64,000 bases of DNA from Nostoc sp. UHCC 0302 (GTDB lineage: Bacteria; Cyanobacteriota; Cyanobacteriia; Cyanobacteriales; Nostocaceae). The translations under genes were made by a program, and so were the position numbers. The stretch covers positions 8,100,001 to 8,164,000 of the forward strand of contig NZ_CP151099.1 in the NCBI RefSeq assembly GCF_038096175.1, given 5' to 3'. Below the pieces are notes generated by a model, which made no database searches, had not been told where the DNA came from, and was given only the letters and a program-made list of their open reading frames with translations. Shown here piece after piece: positions 1-8,705 of the stretch. How positions within the stretch are numbered: position 1 is the stretch's first letter; the number at the start of each line of letters is the position of its first letter.

Positions 1-1
1 T

Positions 2-514
2 TTAGATAAAACGCGGTTAACTGTTACCGTTGCTGGTTTAGGTTTAACTGGATTTGAGGCAGAAGAAATTCTAGATGAAAAATTAGGTGTTACCGCTGAA
101 TTCGCATCAATGCAACATCTAACTTTTATTATTAGTTTAGGCAATAGCCATGCTGATATTGAGCAATTAGTGCAAGGTTTCACAACTCTTGCTCAAAAGT
201 ATCGCCGAACCAATTTGGCTATAAAGAGCAATTTGCTGAGTTCTCTAGGCATACACAATCATACTTTATATCTATCGCCCAGAGAAGCTTTTTTTGCTGG
301 AAGCGAAATATTACCTGTAGAACAGACAAGCGATCGCATCTGCGCTGAAATCGTCTGTCCCTACCCTCCAGGAATTCCTGTCTTAATGCCAGGAGAAGTA
401 ATTACTCAAACAGCTTTAGAATATCTACGACAAATTCAGACAATGGGTGGATTTATCAGTGGTTGTACTGATGCTAGTTTTTGTACGTTAAAGGTAGTAA
501 AAGAAAGATTATGA
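2..514 (+). CDS. Orn/Lys/Arg decarboxylase family protein, C-terminal part (5' end outside window)
   Basis: The reading frame is open from base 2, well upstream of the first ATG at 110, so this is the tail of a longer gene cut by the window edge. The visible 170 residues match the C-terminal domain of group III PLP-dependent basic amino acid decarboxylases (fold type I, OKR_DC_1_C), with the family motif PYPPGIPVLMPGE about 50 residues before the end. The PLP lysine lies in the missing part. Such cyanobacterial enzymes decarboxylate arginine, lysine or ornithine for polyamine synthesis; which substrate applies cannot be told from this tail. HIP1 octamer at about 334. Confidence 0.85.
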   Translation, partial: LDKTRLTVTVAGLGLTGFEAEEILDEKLGVTAEFASMQHLTFIISLGNSHADIEQLVQGFTTLAQKYRRTNLAIKSNLLSSLGIHNHTLYLSPREAFFAGSEILPVEQTSDRICAEIVCPYPPGIPVLMPGEVITQTALEYLRQIQTMGGFISGCTDASFCTLKVVKERL

Positions 515-646
515 CAAAACTCATGGCTCAGACGCAAAAATTATAAATTTTGCAATGAAAGTATAAAAAAGTAATGTATAGTTTTAATTCAGAAATAGAA
601 AATATTTTTGCATATCAATAATAGTAACTAAGTTGTTGCAAATAAT

Positions 647-1144
647 ATGAAATTCAAGTTTTTTATCTCTGCCATAGTTATAGCATCACTCACGACTGTC
701 AGTGGGGGAGCATTTGCTCAGAACCCACCTGATGCGACAGTACCAATTAACTCACCAGAAGCTGAAAAAAACAACAACATTAGACAGTTGTTGAATATCA
801 CTGGTGCAAGTAGTATTTCCCAACAAGTAACATATCAAGTTATAAATTCTTTGAAGGGACAATATCCTCAAGTTCCTCAAGAGTTTTGGGATAACCTTCA
901 ATCAGAAATTAAGCCAGATGAGATTTTTAATCAAATAATTCCTATTTATAGCAGATACTATACCAACGAAGAGATTAAAGAGTTGATTGCATTTTATCAA
1001 ACGCCATTAGGTAAAAAAACAATTAATATTTTGCCGCAGCTAAGCCGCGAATCAGTAGAAGTTGGTATCAGATATGGACAAGAAGCTGGTCAAAGAGCTT
1101 TATCCAGATTGGAAAAAGAAGGATACATTCCCAATAGTAAATAA
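647..1144 (+). CDS. Secreted DUF2059-domain protein
   Basis: 165 residues. An N-terminal signal peptide (basic MKFK, hydrophobic stretch, likely cleavage after GGAFA near residue 24) indicates export to the periplasm or thylakoid lumen. The C-terminal half carries the DUF2059 signature, including YYTNEEIKELIAFYQTPLGK around residues 105-124, a helical domain common in Gram-negative bacteria and of unknown biochemical role. It stands alone, 132 bp after the decarboxylase, in an AT-rich setting without a clear Shine-Dalgarno sequence. The family call rests on the motif; the function is unknown. Confidence 0.75.
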   Translation: MKFKFFISAIVIASLTTVSGGAFAQNPPDATVPINSPEAEKNNNIRQLLNITGASSISQQVTYQVINSLKGQYPQVPQEFWDNLQSEIKPDEIFNQIIPIYSRYYTNEEIKELIAFYQTPLGKKTINILPQLSRESVEVGIRYGQEAGQRALSRLEKEGYIPNSK

Positions 1145-1256
1145 ATTTAATATTGCACTATTTTTGAACTCTAAACAACTTGTTTTTTGAGTTGGAAATA
1201 CTTTATGTATCAATACGGTTCAGTTAAGGGCTACTCGTACAAAAGTTTGGGTTTTC

Positions 1257-1279
1257 GAGACGCGATAAATCGCCGTCTC
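1257..1279. repeat. Short hairpin repeat of the GAGACG...CGTCTC type
   Basis: Imperfect palindrome with arms GAGACGCGAT and ATCGCCGTCTC. It belongs to the same dispersed family as the hairpins at 7889, 29945, 52931, 56442, 57893 and 61852. Confidence 0.6.
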
Positions 1280-1410
1280 TATGAGTGTTTTGGTCTTACA
1301 GCAGATTTCAAGTTGGTGCAGTGCATAAACTAGCTCTCAAAGCTAGCTAGAAAGATTGTTTTACTTCTGAATTCTGCTGTATGTGAGATTTTTGAGTGAT
1401 AAACGAGAAC

Positions 1411-1433
1411 CCCGGTATCTCGCAGATACCGGG
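1411..1433. terminator. Hairpin between convergent genes, likely bidirectional terminator
   Basis: Perfect 10-bp stem CCCGGTATCT / AGATACCGGG with a CGC loop, followed on the plus strand by an ATTTT-rich stretch. It lies between the DUF2059 gene (+) and dusB (-), 32 bp after the dusB stop. The remaining 1145-1464 sequence holds only this and the hairpin at 1257. Confidence 0.6.
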
Positions 1434-1464
1434 ATTTTAAGATTTTCAATTCTTACAATTGGTA

Positions 1465-2520
1465 TTACACCAAGGCGAAATCAGATTCTGATTCCACTTC
1501 AGGTTCATAACCATTGGCTAATTGTTCTATTGCTTGTTCAATTAGCTTCAAACCCTGATCAACCTTTTCAACCAAACTTAACTTTCCGCGTAAGTCAGCA
1601 GCGCCAACGAAACCTTTAGCATACCAAGTCATATGCTTACGAGCTTGACGTACACCGCGATCGCCTTTATATTCCCATAAAGCTTGTAAATGTTCTTTAG
1701 CACATTCCAGCCGCTGAATTGGGGTTGGTGGTGGTAATAGTTCTCCAGTTTTGAGAAAGTGATCGATTTCTCCCACCAAAAACGGATAACCCAAAGTTCC
1801 ACGAGAACACATTACACCATCAGCACCAGTTTGCTCTAAGCATTTCACCGCCGCTTCCACAGAGAAAATATCCCCATTACCAATCACTGGAATAGATAGC
1901 ACTTCTTTGACACGTGCAATCCATTCCCAGCGGGCATTGCCATTGTACCCTTGAGCGCGAGTGCGTCCATGCACAGTGATCATTTTTGCCCCTGCATCTT
2001 CCATTCTCTTGGCAAAATCAAGAATGATAATTTCCTGATCATTCCAACCAATACGAGTTTTAACTGTCACTGGTACATCAACAGCTTTGACAACTTCCCG
2101 CACAATTGCCTCTGCTACTTCCGGTTGCCGCAGCAACGAAGAACCACCACCATTTTTGGTAATTTTATTTACTGGACAACCCATATTGATATCAACAGTA
2201 TCAGCACCTTCTGCAACTGCTTTTACTGCTGCTTCTGCCAAGAAATCTGGACGACAATCAAATAGCTGAATACTGATTGGTCGTTCATTAGGGTCTACTT
2301 CCATGATTTTGGGCAACTGCTTGACATAGTGCAACCCTGTAGCATTCACCATTTCTGTATACATCATCGAATCTGGTGCATAGCGACGCACAAGGCGACG
2401 AAACACCATATCTGTCACTCCAGATAAAGGCGATTGAAGAACCCGACTTTTTACCTCAAGTGAACCAATTTTTAGAGGTTGGGAAAGTCTAACTTTTAAA
2501 TTAGGAGATAGTGTAAGCAT
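1465..2520 (-). CDS. dusB: tRNA-dihydrouridine synthase B
   Basis: 351 residues, full length for the family. DusB is an FMN- and NADPH-dependent enzyme that reduces specific uridines in the tRNA D-loop. Visible signatures: the flavin-binding SPLSGVTDMVFRRL (30-43), DINMGCP (110-116) with the catalytic cysteine C115, VKTRIGW (153-159), ITVHGRTRAQGY (181-192) and IGNGDI (213-218). The ATG at 2520 fits the usual N-terminus. It is a single gene on the minus strand, converging with the DUF2059 gene and 49 bp after the SnoaL-like gene. Several ORFs on the opposite strand are shadows. Confidence 0.95.
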   Translation of the reverse strand: MLTLSPNLKVRLSQPLKIGSLEVKSRVLQSPLSGVTDMVFRRLVRRYAPDSMMYTEMVNATGLHYVKQLPKIMEVDPNERPISIQLFDCRPDFLAEAAVKAVAEGADTVDINMGCPVNKITKNGGGSSLLRQPEVAEAIVREVVKAVDVPVTVKTRIGWNDQEIIILDFAKRMEDAGAKMITVHGRTRAQGYNGNARWEWIARVKEVLSIPVIGNGDIFSVEAAVKCLEQTGADGVMCSRGTLGYPFLVGEIDHFLKTGELLPPPTPIQRLECAKEHLQALWEYKGDRGVRQARKHMTWYAKGFVGAADLRGKLSLVEKVDQGLKLIEQAIEQLANGYEPEVESESDFALV

Positions 2521-2569
2521 AGAACAATTCAGAATTATTAAACTTAATAACGGTAAGGGTATTTATTAA

Positions 2570-3064
2570 TTAAGACACTTTTTTATTAAATCTATCTTTA
2601 ATGGAAGCGATCGCCAAAAATATTTTACGTGTAATCAGACTTGGCCCTGGTACTGAAACTATTCCTACTTGTTGCATCAACCCTAGTAAGTCACTTTGCC
2701 CCCAGTGTTCTACGAGTTTCCCATTTACAATGCTGTCAATATGAAAAAACGGAATTGTAATTCGCTTACCTGTTGGAGGAATACCGAAAAGTTCTGCTTG
2801 ATGAGTTCCACTGAAAGTCCCGCGTGTTACAACTTTGTCGGCTTCGGCAATCACGTCTTCAAATGTGTGACAACCATCAGGGAAGGCAGAGCGAAAGACT
2901 CTAAGTACAGTCTGCATAAAAGCATCACGATTCAGCGGTTCTGGTACACCAGGGATGTGAGCCACAAAATTTGATGCAAGAAACTCCTGTGCTTGCTCTA
3001 AACTACCTTCGTCAAATGATTTGTAAATTTGGAGTGCGATGGACTTGTTTTGTTCAGCTGACAT
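2570..3064 (-). CDS. SnoaL-like / ester cyclase family protein
   Basis: 164 residues with the NTF2-like alpha+beta cone fold of SnoaL-like polyketide cyclases. Family features seen: N-terminal helix ALQIYKSFDEGSLEQ, AHIPGVPEPLNRDAF, VTRGTFSGTHQAELFGIPPTG and EHWGQSDLLGLMQQVG. Proteins of this group in bacteria outside aromatic polyketide clusters mostly have unknown substrates, and no polyketide genes adjoin it here. About 25 C-terminal residues after the domain are basic and poorly conserved. Fold assignment is firm; function is open. Confidence 0.8.
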   Translation of the reverse strand: MSAEQNKSIALQIYKSFDEGSLEQAQEFLASNFVAHIPGVPEPLNRDAFMQTVLRVFRSAFPDGCHTFEDVIAEADKVVTRGTFSGTHQAELFGIPPTGKRITIPFFHIDSIVNGKLVEHWGQSDLLGLMQQVGIVSVPGPSLITRKIFLAIASIKDRFNKKVS

Positions 3065-3171
3065 AGAGATAGAACGCTAACGATACGTGAACGTAAATTT
3101 TTTATATTGGTTGTTTCCAGCAAATTATTGGATGTCATGCGCCTTTTAGCTGTTTTGTTATTATCCTAATA

Positions 3172-3350
3172 ACTGCCAACTAGTTGAACTTCCAAATCCA
3201 ACACTTGCATGATTTGTTTAGTATCAAGTCGAAGCCAATAGACGCAATGTAGCTTTTAATTTCTCTTCCTACCGTCTTTCGTAAAATCAGATTCACTCTA
3301 CTTCAAATCGCTTAACCCAAACATACTTTTAATCTCCTCTCGACTCATTG
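3172..3350 (-). pseudogene. Decayed C-terminal fragment of a second Rpn/DUF2887 gene
   Basis: On the minus strand the segment 3300-3351 is nearly identical to 3541-3592 inside the neighbouring nuclease gene (MSREEIKSMFGLSDLK followed by a stop), and 3173-3229 reads KQIMQVLDLEVQLV, matching KQ..ISQVLDLELELV at the end of the intact gene. The fragment has lost its middle and carries stops. The intact gene now ends out of frame inside this copy, so its last residues NNESRGD come from the remnant. Confidence 0.7.
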
Positions 3351-4162
3351 TTCTGATTTTTTGTCTTTTGAGCAACTTGTATAACTAATTCAAGTTCTAA
3401 ATCCAATACCTGTGATATTTGTACTGCTGTTAAGCCCAATGCTAACAATCCAGGTACAGCTTCTAATTTTGCTTCCAATCGTCCTTCTTGCTTGCCTTCT
3501 TCTATACCTTCTTGCTTGCCTTCTTGATAAACTCGCGTCTGCTTCAAATCGCTTAACCCAAACATATTTTCAATCTCCTCTCGACTCATTGTCGGAAATT
3601 TATAAACTAATATTGTCTCTATTAATTCTAGTAACTTTTGTCGTTGTGGTTCAATATGAATTTCTTGCTGGGTTCTGTCTATTAACTCCCTAGCAGTAAG
3701 AATTGCTCTGTCGTCATCCTCGGTTATTAATTTTATCGTAGCAATCCCAACTGGAAGCAATGCAGTTTCACCTAATTCATCAAGATAAATACGACTCACA
3801 CGCTGGCTATGAAAAAATTCACTGTAATTATTGATATCTGACACATCTAAACTGCGAGTGGGATAAATAACTACTCCTCGCCAGGAATTTTTGGGTTGAT
3901 TTTGTCGTATATATAAAAATATTTCAGAAAATAGGCGCGAATAAATTTCTGGGTCGGCTTGAAACTGAACTTCAACAAAGTAAATCGGGTTTTGTTCTCC
4001 TTGTGTAGGTAGAAAAACTCCATCTATGCGGAATGCAGTTTGCTTAATTTCAATTGAGGAGAAATTATAGGCGTCTGCTGTTTGCGGTGAGTTGCCAATT
4101 AATTCAAAAAAGATACTGGGAAATTCTTGAAAAAGGCGATAGAAGATGCTGTCAGTTTTCAC
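3329..4162 (-). CDS. Rpn family recombination-promoting nuclease / DUF2887 protein
   Basis: 277 residues. The N-terminal two thirds show the PD-(D/E)XK-like Rpn/DUF2887 fold: MKTDSIFYRLFQEFPSIFFE at the start, FRIDGVFLP (D47), then YFVEVQFQ with the acidic-x-Q core typical of these nucleases. Residues about 210-235 contain the tandem KQEGxxEGKQEG pattern common at the C-terminus of this family, ending in LALGLTAVQISQVLDLELE. Such genes are numerous in cyanobacteria and behave as selfish or recombination-associated elements. The final seven residues derive from an adjoining duplicated fragment (3172-3350). Confidence 0.8.
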   Translation of the reverse strand: MKTDSIFYRLFQEFPSIFFELIGNSPQTADAYNFSSIEIKQTAFRIDGVFLPTQGEQNPIYFVEVQFQADPEIYSRLFSEIFLYIRQNQPKNSWRGVVIYPTRSLDVSDINNYSEFFHSQRVSRIYLDELGETALLPVGIATIKLITEDDDRAILTARELIDRTQQEIHIEPQRQKLLELIETILVYKFPTMSREEIENMFGLSDLKQTRVYQEGKQEGIEEGKQEGRLEAKLEAVPGLLALGLTAVQISQVLDLELELVIQVAQKTKNQNNESRGD

Positions 4163-4333
4163 GCTCGATAATTTGCTGGGATTTGCGCTTTTGCAATTTT
4201 ACTGCGTGGTGGATAGGGAGATGACAAGCGATCGCCCAAGGAACGCTGGCAGAGACAATCACACCTAAGCAGATGTTCCTCACCTTGCATTTTTGATTAG
4301 ATTAGCAATAAATAGACTATCTCAAGGACAGTT

Positions 4334-5164
4334 ATGACTTCTTTTGAACCGTCAGTTGAGGATTTAGTGCTAGTTGCTGGCGCTACTGGTGGAGTGGGAC
4401 AACTCGTAGTAGGCAAGCTACTAGAGAAAGGTTTTAAAGTCCGTGTTCTGACACGGAATGCAGCAAAAGCCAAAGAAATGTTTAATAACAGAGTGGAAAT
4501 TGCCGTCGGAGACATCCGCCAGCCGAATACACTCCCCGCAGCAACGCAGAATGTCACCTACATCATCTGTTCTACTGGAACTACAGCCTTTCCTTCTAGT
4601 AGATGGGACTTTGATGAACCTCCTAACTTGATTGAATGGGCGACGATTTTTCTTAATCCCAAATCTAGTAGTGCAAAGGCAAAGAATAGTCCAGCAGATA
4701 TTGATGCTAAAGGTGTCAGCAATTTAGTAACAGCAGCACCTTTGAATCTAAAGCGGTTCGTTTTTGTCTCTTCCTGCGGCATTCTACGTAAGGATAAGTT
4801 TCCTTTTAGCATTCTCAATGGGTTCGGTGTGCTTGATGCGAAACAGAAGGGCGAGGAAGCAATCATCAGTTCCGGGCTACCCTACACCATTATTCGTCCA
4901 GGACGCCTCATTGATGGGCCTTACACTTCATATGACCTCAATACCCTTCTGAAGGCAAAAACAGGTGGACAATCTGGTGTGGTACTTGGCACAGGTGACA
5001 CACTGTCAGGCGATGCCAGCCGGATTGATGTAGCAGCCGCTTGTGTAGAATCTATTGTTAACCCAACTACTTCAGGGAAAATTTTTGAGATAGTAAACCA
5101 GGGAACAAGACCGCCTGTGATTGAGTGGGAGAGACTTTTCTCGCAAATAGGGAGTGGGGATTAG
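4334..5164 (+). CDS. NAD(P)-binding atypical SDR (NmrA/Ycf39-like)
   Basis: 276 residues. A Rossmann nucleotide-binding motif VAGATGGVGQLV (about 14-25) starts the protein, followed by a dinucleotide-specificity region VRVLTRN and GDIRQP. No canonical YxxxK pair is obvious, as usual in atypical SDRs of the SDR_a5/NmrA group, some of which assist photosystem assembly in cyanobacteria and plastids. It has a good ribosome site (AAGGACAG, 5 bp before ATG). Its exact substrate or assembly client cannot be told. It is divergent from the DUF2887 gene. Confidence 0.75.
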   Translation: MTSFEPSVEDLVLVAGATGGVGQLVVGKLLEKGFKVRVLTRNAAKAKEMFNNRVEIAVGDIRQPNTLPAATQNVTYIICSTGTTAFPSSRWDFDEPPNLIEWATIFLNPKSSSAKAKNSPADIDAKGVSNLVTAAPLNLKRFVFVSSCGILRKDKFPFSILNGFGVLDAKQKGEEAIISSGLPYTIIRPGRLIDGPYTSYDLNTLLKAKTGGQSGVVLGTGDTLSGDASRIDVAAACVESIVNPTTSGKIFEIVNQGTRPPVIEWERLFSQIGSGD

Positions 5165-5617
5165 GGAGTGAGGGAGTGGGGCAGGAGAGCAGCACTTCTC
5201 TACGAGAGGCTCGCCCTAAGCGCAGCTATGCCGCAGGCTTTACGGCTACGCTCAGTGATCGAGAGGCAGGGAGGACAAGGAGGACAAGGGGGAAATAATT
5301 AATAACTCCTGTACAGACGCGTAGACGCTCTGCTTCGGCTTCTCGTAAGAGTATAATCGCGTCTCTACTCCTGATTCCTGTCTCCTAACTCTCGCCTAAT
5401 GCCTAATCCCCCATGCTCAATGCCCTATACCAGCAAATCTACAGAGGGCAAAATTACGGATATTGACGATTAATACACAATTACTGAGGCGATCGCTCTT
5501 TTTCTGTTGGTTATAGTTCATTAAAAGGCGGCAAACACGACTCAGACGTTACGGTTCACCCTAATTACTGAAAGTATTAATTCTCATACATTAGACAAAG
5601 TGAAAGTAAATTAATCC
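5165..5617. other. Intergenic region made of dispersed repeats
   Basis: No gene seen. 5197-5262 is a GC-rich repeat of the kind scattered through Nostoc genomes (CTCTACGAGAGGCTCGCC, then GGCTTTACGGCTACGCTCA). 5304-5370 is a 67-bp repeat with a close copy at 41004-41070. The rest is simple sequence such as GGAGGACAAGG tandem copies near 5268-5290. Confidence 0.6.
5304..5370. repeat. 67-bp dispersed repeat, copy 1
   Basis: Begins ACTCCTGTACAGACGCGTAG and ends ATCGCGTCTCTACTC. It matches 41004-41070 almost base for base except for a 7-base central segment. Confidence 0.75.
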
Positions 5618-5820
5618 ATGAACCAACTAGAAACACCATTTAGTTTAACCGTCCCAAGCAAGGTTCGGGAAACCACCCTTCATGGAGTGGCTATACAAGC
5701 TCAGTATATATATCAGCATAGTCTGGAGTTTTAACCCCCAGGAAAGCCCAACTAAAGGTATTCATGCTGAACTGGCAGATTTCTTAACTCAGTTGGTTCA
5801 AGATTTAGTTTTTTATACTC
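5618..5820 (+). pseudogene. Possible broken small gene upstream of dnaK
   Basis: From ATG 5618 a 38-codon ORF (MNQLETPFSLTVPSK..., ending IYQHSLEF) stops at 5734. A protein-like continuation ([20 protein letters not shown]) follows in another frame up to about 5820, as if a single base change had split a gene of about 65 codons. I recognise no family. It could equally be non-coding leader of dnaK. Confidence 0.25.
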
Positions 5821-5869
5821 TCCTCTCATTCATTCATTCATTTGTAGTTATACGGAGCCAGCACCTAAA

Positions 5870-7783
5870 ATGGCAAAAGCAGTTGGAATTGACTTAGGTA
5901 CGACTAACTCCTGCGTCGCAGTGATGGAAGGTGGAAAACCCACGGTAATTGCAAACGCGGAAGGTTTTCGCACAACACCATCAGTGGTTGCATTTGCCAA
6001 AAATGGCGATCGCTTGGTTGGTCAAATCGCCAAACGCCAAGCGGTGATGAACCCCGAAAATACGTTTTATTCGGTCAAGCGCTTCATCGGTCGCCGCTAT
6101 GATGAAGTCACCAAAGAGACTACCGAAGTTTCTTACAAAGTACTAAGCAGTGGCGGTAACGTTAAACTAGACTCCCCTGGCGCTGGCAAGCAATTTTCTC
6201 CAGAAGAAATTTCTGCACAAGTTCTTCGCAAGTTAGTCGAAGATGCTAGCAAATATCTTGGTGAAACTGTAACCAAAGCTGTAATCACTGTTCCCGCTTA
6301 CTTTAACGATTCCCAGCGGCAAGCGACAAAAGACGCTGGTAAAATTGCTGGTATTGAAGTTCTGCGAATTATTAACGAACCTACCGCTGCTTCTCTAGCC
6401 TATGGCTTTGACAAGAAAAGCAACGAAACCATCCTAGTCTTTGACCTTGGTGGTGGTACTTTCGACGTATCCGTACTAGAAGTTGGTGATGGCGTATTTG
6501 AGGTACTATCCACATCAGGTGATACTCACCTTGGTGGTGACGACTTTGATAAAAAAATTGTTGACTTTTTAGCAGAACAATTCAAGAAAGACGAAGGCAT
6601 TGAGCTACGCAAAGATAAACAAGCCTTACAACGTCTGACTGAAGCCGCAGAAAAAGCCAAAATTGAGCTTTCTAGCGTCACTCAAGCAGAAATCAACTTG
6701 CCATTTATCACCGCTACCCAGGATGGGCCGAAGCACCTGGATACGACGCTGACTCGTGCCAAATTTGAAGAACTTTGCTCTGATTTAATCGACCGTTGTC
6801 GTATTCCTGTTGAGAGTGCGCTACGCGACTCCAAATTAAACAAGGGCGATATTGATGAGGTTGTGTTGGTTGGTGGTTCTACCCGGATTCCCGCAGTCCA
6901 ACAACTAGTCAAGCAGATATTAGGTAAAGACCCCAACCAAAGCGTTAACCCTGATGAAGTGGTAGCAGTTGGTGCAGCGATTCAGGCTGGTGTACTAGAA
7001 GGTGACGTTACAGGGATCTTGCTGTTAGACGTAACACCTCTATCTCTTGGTGTAGAAACATTGGGCGGCGTAATGACCAAAATTATCCCCCGCAACACCA
7101 CAATTCCTACCAAGAAATCTGAAGTCTTCTCCACTGCTGTGGATGGTCAAACCAACGTAGAAATTCACGTCCTCCAAGGGGAACGCGAGTTTTCCACTGA
7201 CAACAAGAGTTTGGGAACCTTCCGCCTTGATGGTATTCCCCCTGCACCACGTGGCGTTCCTCAAATTGAAGTCACTTTCGATATCGACGCCAATGGTATC
7301 CTCAACGTTACCGCTAAGGACAAAGGTACTGGTAAGGAGCAATCCATCAGTATTACTGGCGCTTCCACCTTGGATAAAAATGACGTTGACCGGATGGTCA
7401 GAGAAGCAGAACAAAATGCTTCTAGTGACAAAGAGCGTCGTGAGAAGATTGAACGCAAAAACCAAGCCGATTCCTTGGCATATCAAGCTGAGAAACAGCT
7501 ACAAGAATTGGGCGATAAAGTTCCTGAAGCTGACAAAACCAAAGTCGAAGGTTTGGTGAAAGAACTGCGGGATGCAGTTGCTAAAGAAGATGATGAGCAG
7601 ATTAAGAAGCTCACACCAGAATTACAACAAGCACTATTCGCCGTTGGTAGCAACCTCTATCAACAAGCTGGTGGCGGTGCTGCACCTGGTGCTGAACCTC
7701 AAGATAGCGGTTCTAGCTCGTCTGGTAGTGGTAGCAGTAGCGGTGATGATGTAATTGACGCCGATTTCACTGAAACCAAATAA
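5870..7783 (+). CDS. dnaK: Chaperone DnaK (Hsp70)
   Basis: 637 residues, full length. ATP-driven cytosolic chaperone working with DnaJ and GrpE. The ATPase domain starts at [17 protein letters not shown] (6-22) and carries [17 protein letters not shown], the hinge motif [25 protein letters not shown] and [11 protein letters not shown]; the substrate-binding domain includes [14 protein letters not shown]; the tail ends DDVIDADF, the acidic motif usual in bacterial DnaK. This tail and the lack of insertions resemble the essential DnaK2 type of cyanobacteria. GGAG lies about 12 bp before the ATG. An 86-codon and a 148-codon ORF on the opposite strand are shadows. Confidence 0.97.
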   Translation: MAKAVGIDLGTTNSCVAVMEGGKPTVIANAEGFRTTPSVVAFAKNGDRLVGQIAKRQAVMNPENTFYSVKRFIGRRYDEVTKETTEVSYKVLSSGGNVKLDSPGAGKQFSPEEISAQVLRKLVEDASKYLGETVTKAVITVPAYFNDSQRQATKDAGKIAGIEVLRIINEPTAASLAYGFDKKSNETILVFDLGGGTFDVSVLEVGDGVFEVLSTSGDTHLGGDDFDKKIVDFLAEQFKKDEGIELRKDKQALQRLTEAAEKAKIELSSVTQAEINLPFITATQDGPKHLDTTLTRAKFEELCSDLIDRCRIPVESALRDSKLNKGDIDEVVLVGGSTRIPAVQQLVKQILGKDPNQSVNPDEVVAVGAAIQAGVLEGDVTGILLLDVTPLSLGVETLGGVMTKIIPRNTTIPTKKSEVFSTAVDGQTNVEIHVLQGEREFSTDNKSLGTFRLDGIPPAPRGVPQIEVTFDIDANGILNVTAKDKGTGKEQSISITGASTLDKNDVDRMVREAEQNASSDKERREKIERKNQADSLAYQAEKQLQELGDKVPEADKTKVEGLVKELRDAVAKEDDEQIKKLTPELQQALFAVGSNLYQQAGGGAAPGAEPQDSGSSSSGSGSSSGDDVIDADFTETK

Positions 7784-7830
7784 TTCCCATACTTCTCTAG
7801 GGAAAATTATCGTGTCCCTGCCTCATATTG

Positions 7831-7866
7831 CCCATCCAAGCATAAGCCTGGGTGGGGATTTTTTTT
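7831..7866 (+). terminator. Rho-independent terminator of dnaK
   Basis: Stem CCCATCCAAGC / GCCTGGGTGGG (one mismatch, one wobble) with an ATAA loop, then a run of eight or more T residues, 48 bp after the dnaK stop. Confidence 0.85.
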
Positions 7867-7888
7867 ATATTGTAATTTGGTAATTGTA

Positions 7889-7915
7889 GAAACGTTGCAT
7901 TGCAAAGTCTCTACT
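7889..7915. repeat. GTAG...CTAC hairpin repeat
   Basis: GTAGAAACGTTGC-ATT-GCAAAGTCTCTAC, a degraded copy of the perfect 29-nt hairpin at 57893-57921 (arms of 13, ATT loop). Confidence 0.65.
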
Positions 7916-7926
7916 AAAATCTGTAT

Positions 7927-8577
7927 ATGCCTTATCCACAAACACCTTGGACGCTTCAAGGCTACGCTATTCAAACTCTGCATTTGATAAATATTGACCG
8001 AGTGCGTTCTCTTATCCCTTCTGAGTTAGAAATTATATCTGTATGGCCTGGTAAAACCTTCTGTGGCGTATATTTATCTCAATATGGGTCAGGCTCAGTA
8101 CTAGAGTATAGCGAATTAATTGTAATTCCGGCTGTGGTTAGTTATCGAGGGAAAATTGGTGGTTGGGTTTCGCACATTTATGTAGATAATGCTGATTCGG
8201 TGGCTGGCGGTCGAGAAATTTGGGGGCTACCGAAGGAATTAGCTGCGTTTACCTGGGAGCAAGGAGAGCGTGTGACTGTTTATCAAGGTAACCAGAAGTT
8301 ATGTAGTCTAAGGTACAATCGGCAAAGTTTGGCATGGAAACAGCGGTTAGGCGCATCTAGTTATAGTGCAAAGGGTACTGATTTGCTGATGTTTTCTGCT
8401 GAAGTTGAGTCGCTTATTGGTTTGATTGGTTCCCATTTAGAAATTCCTGCTGAAAGTCCTTTTTCGGGAATGGGTTTAAGTCAGCCTTTTTCTACTGTGC
8501 GTTGTGAACAGTTGCGATTACGGGTTGATGCGCCAAAAATCGTAGGTCAGAGGAAAGTTGAAGCGATTTATCGCTAG
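7927..8577 (+). CDS. Acetoacetate decarboxylase family protein
   Basis: 216 residues. The segment AGGREIWGLPKELAAF (about 97-112) is the hallmark of the acetoacetate decarboxylase-like fold, in which a lysine near this point forms the Schiff base; here one lysine of the usual pair is followed by glutamate. The N-terminal VRSLIPSELEIISVWPGKTF and VYLSQYGSGSVLEYSEL also fit. Cyanobacterial homologues have no established reaction, and the neighbours (dnaK and an ABC exporter) give no hint. Family call is good; the activity is not. Confidence 0.75.
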   Translation: MPYPQTPWTLQGYAIQTLHLINIDRVRSLIPSELEIISVWPGKTFCGVYLSQYGSGSVLEYSELIVIPAVVSYRGKIGGWVSHIYVDNADSVAGGREIWGLPKELAAFTWEQGERVTVYQGNQKLCSLRYNRQSLAWKQRLGASSYSAKGTDLLMFSAEVESLIGLIGSHLEIPAESPFSGMGLSQPFSTVRCEQLRLRVDAPKIVGQRKVEAIYR

Positions 8578-8705
8578 GATAATTCATAAGTTGCGGAATT
8601 AGCGATCGCACTTCATACTCACAAATATTAAAGGGGTTTAGAAGCACAGCAGTTTGCCATAGGCTTTACAAAATGAGAAAAATTGACAGGTCTCGTACCT
8701 TGACT

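Noticed and set aside
5682-5897. 71-codon ORF running into the dnaK start
   Set aside because: It overlaps the dnaK start and its first third has no protein-like character; only its middle part is kept as a possible remnant.
7040-7486. 148-codon minus-strand ORF inside dnaK
   Set aside because: Shadow of the strongly codon-biased dnaK frame; no family features.
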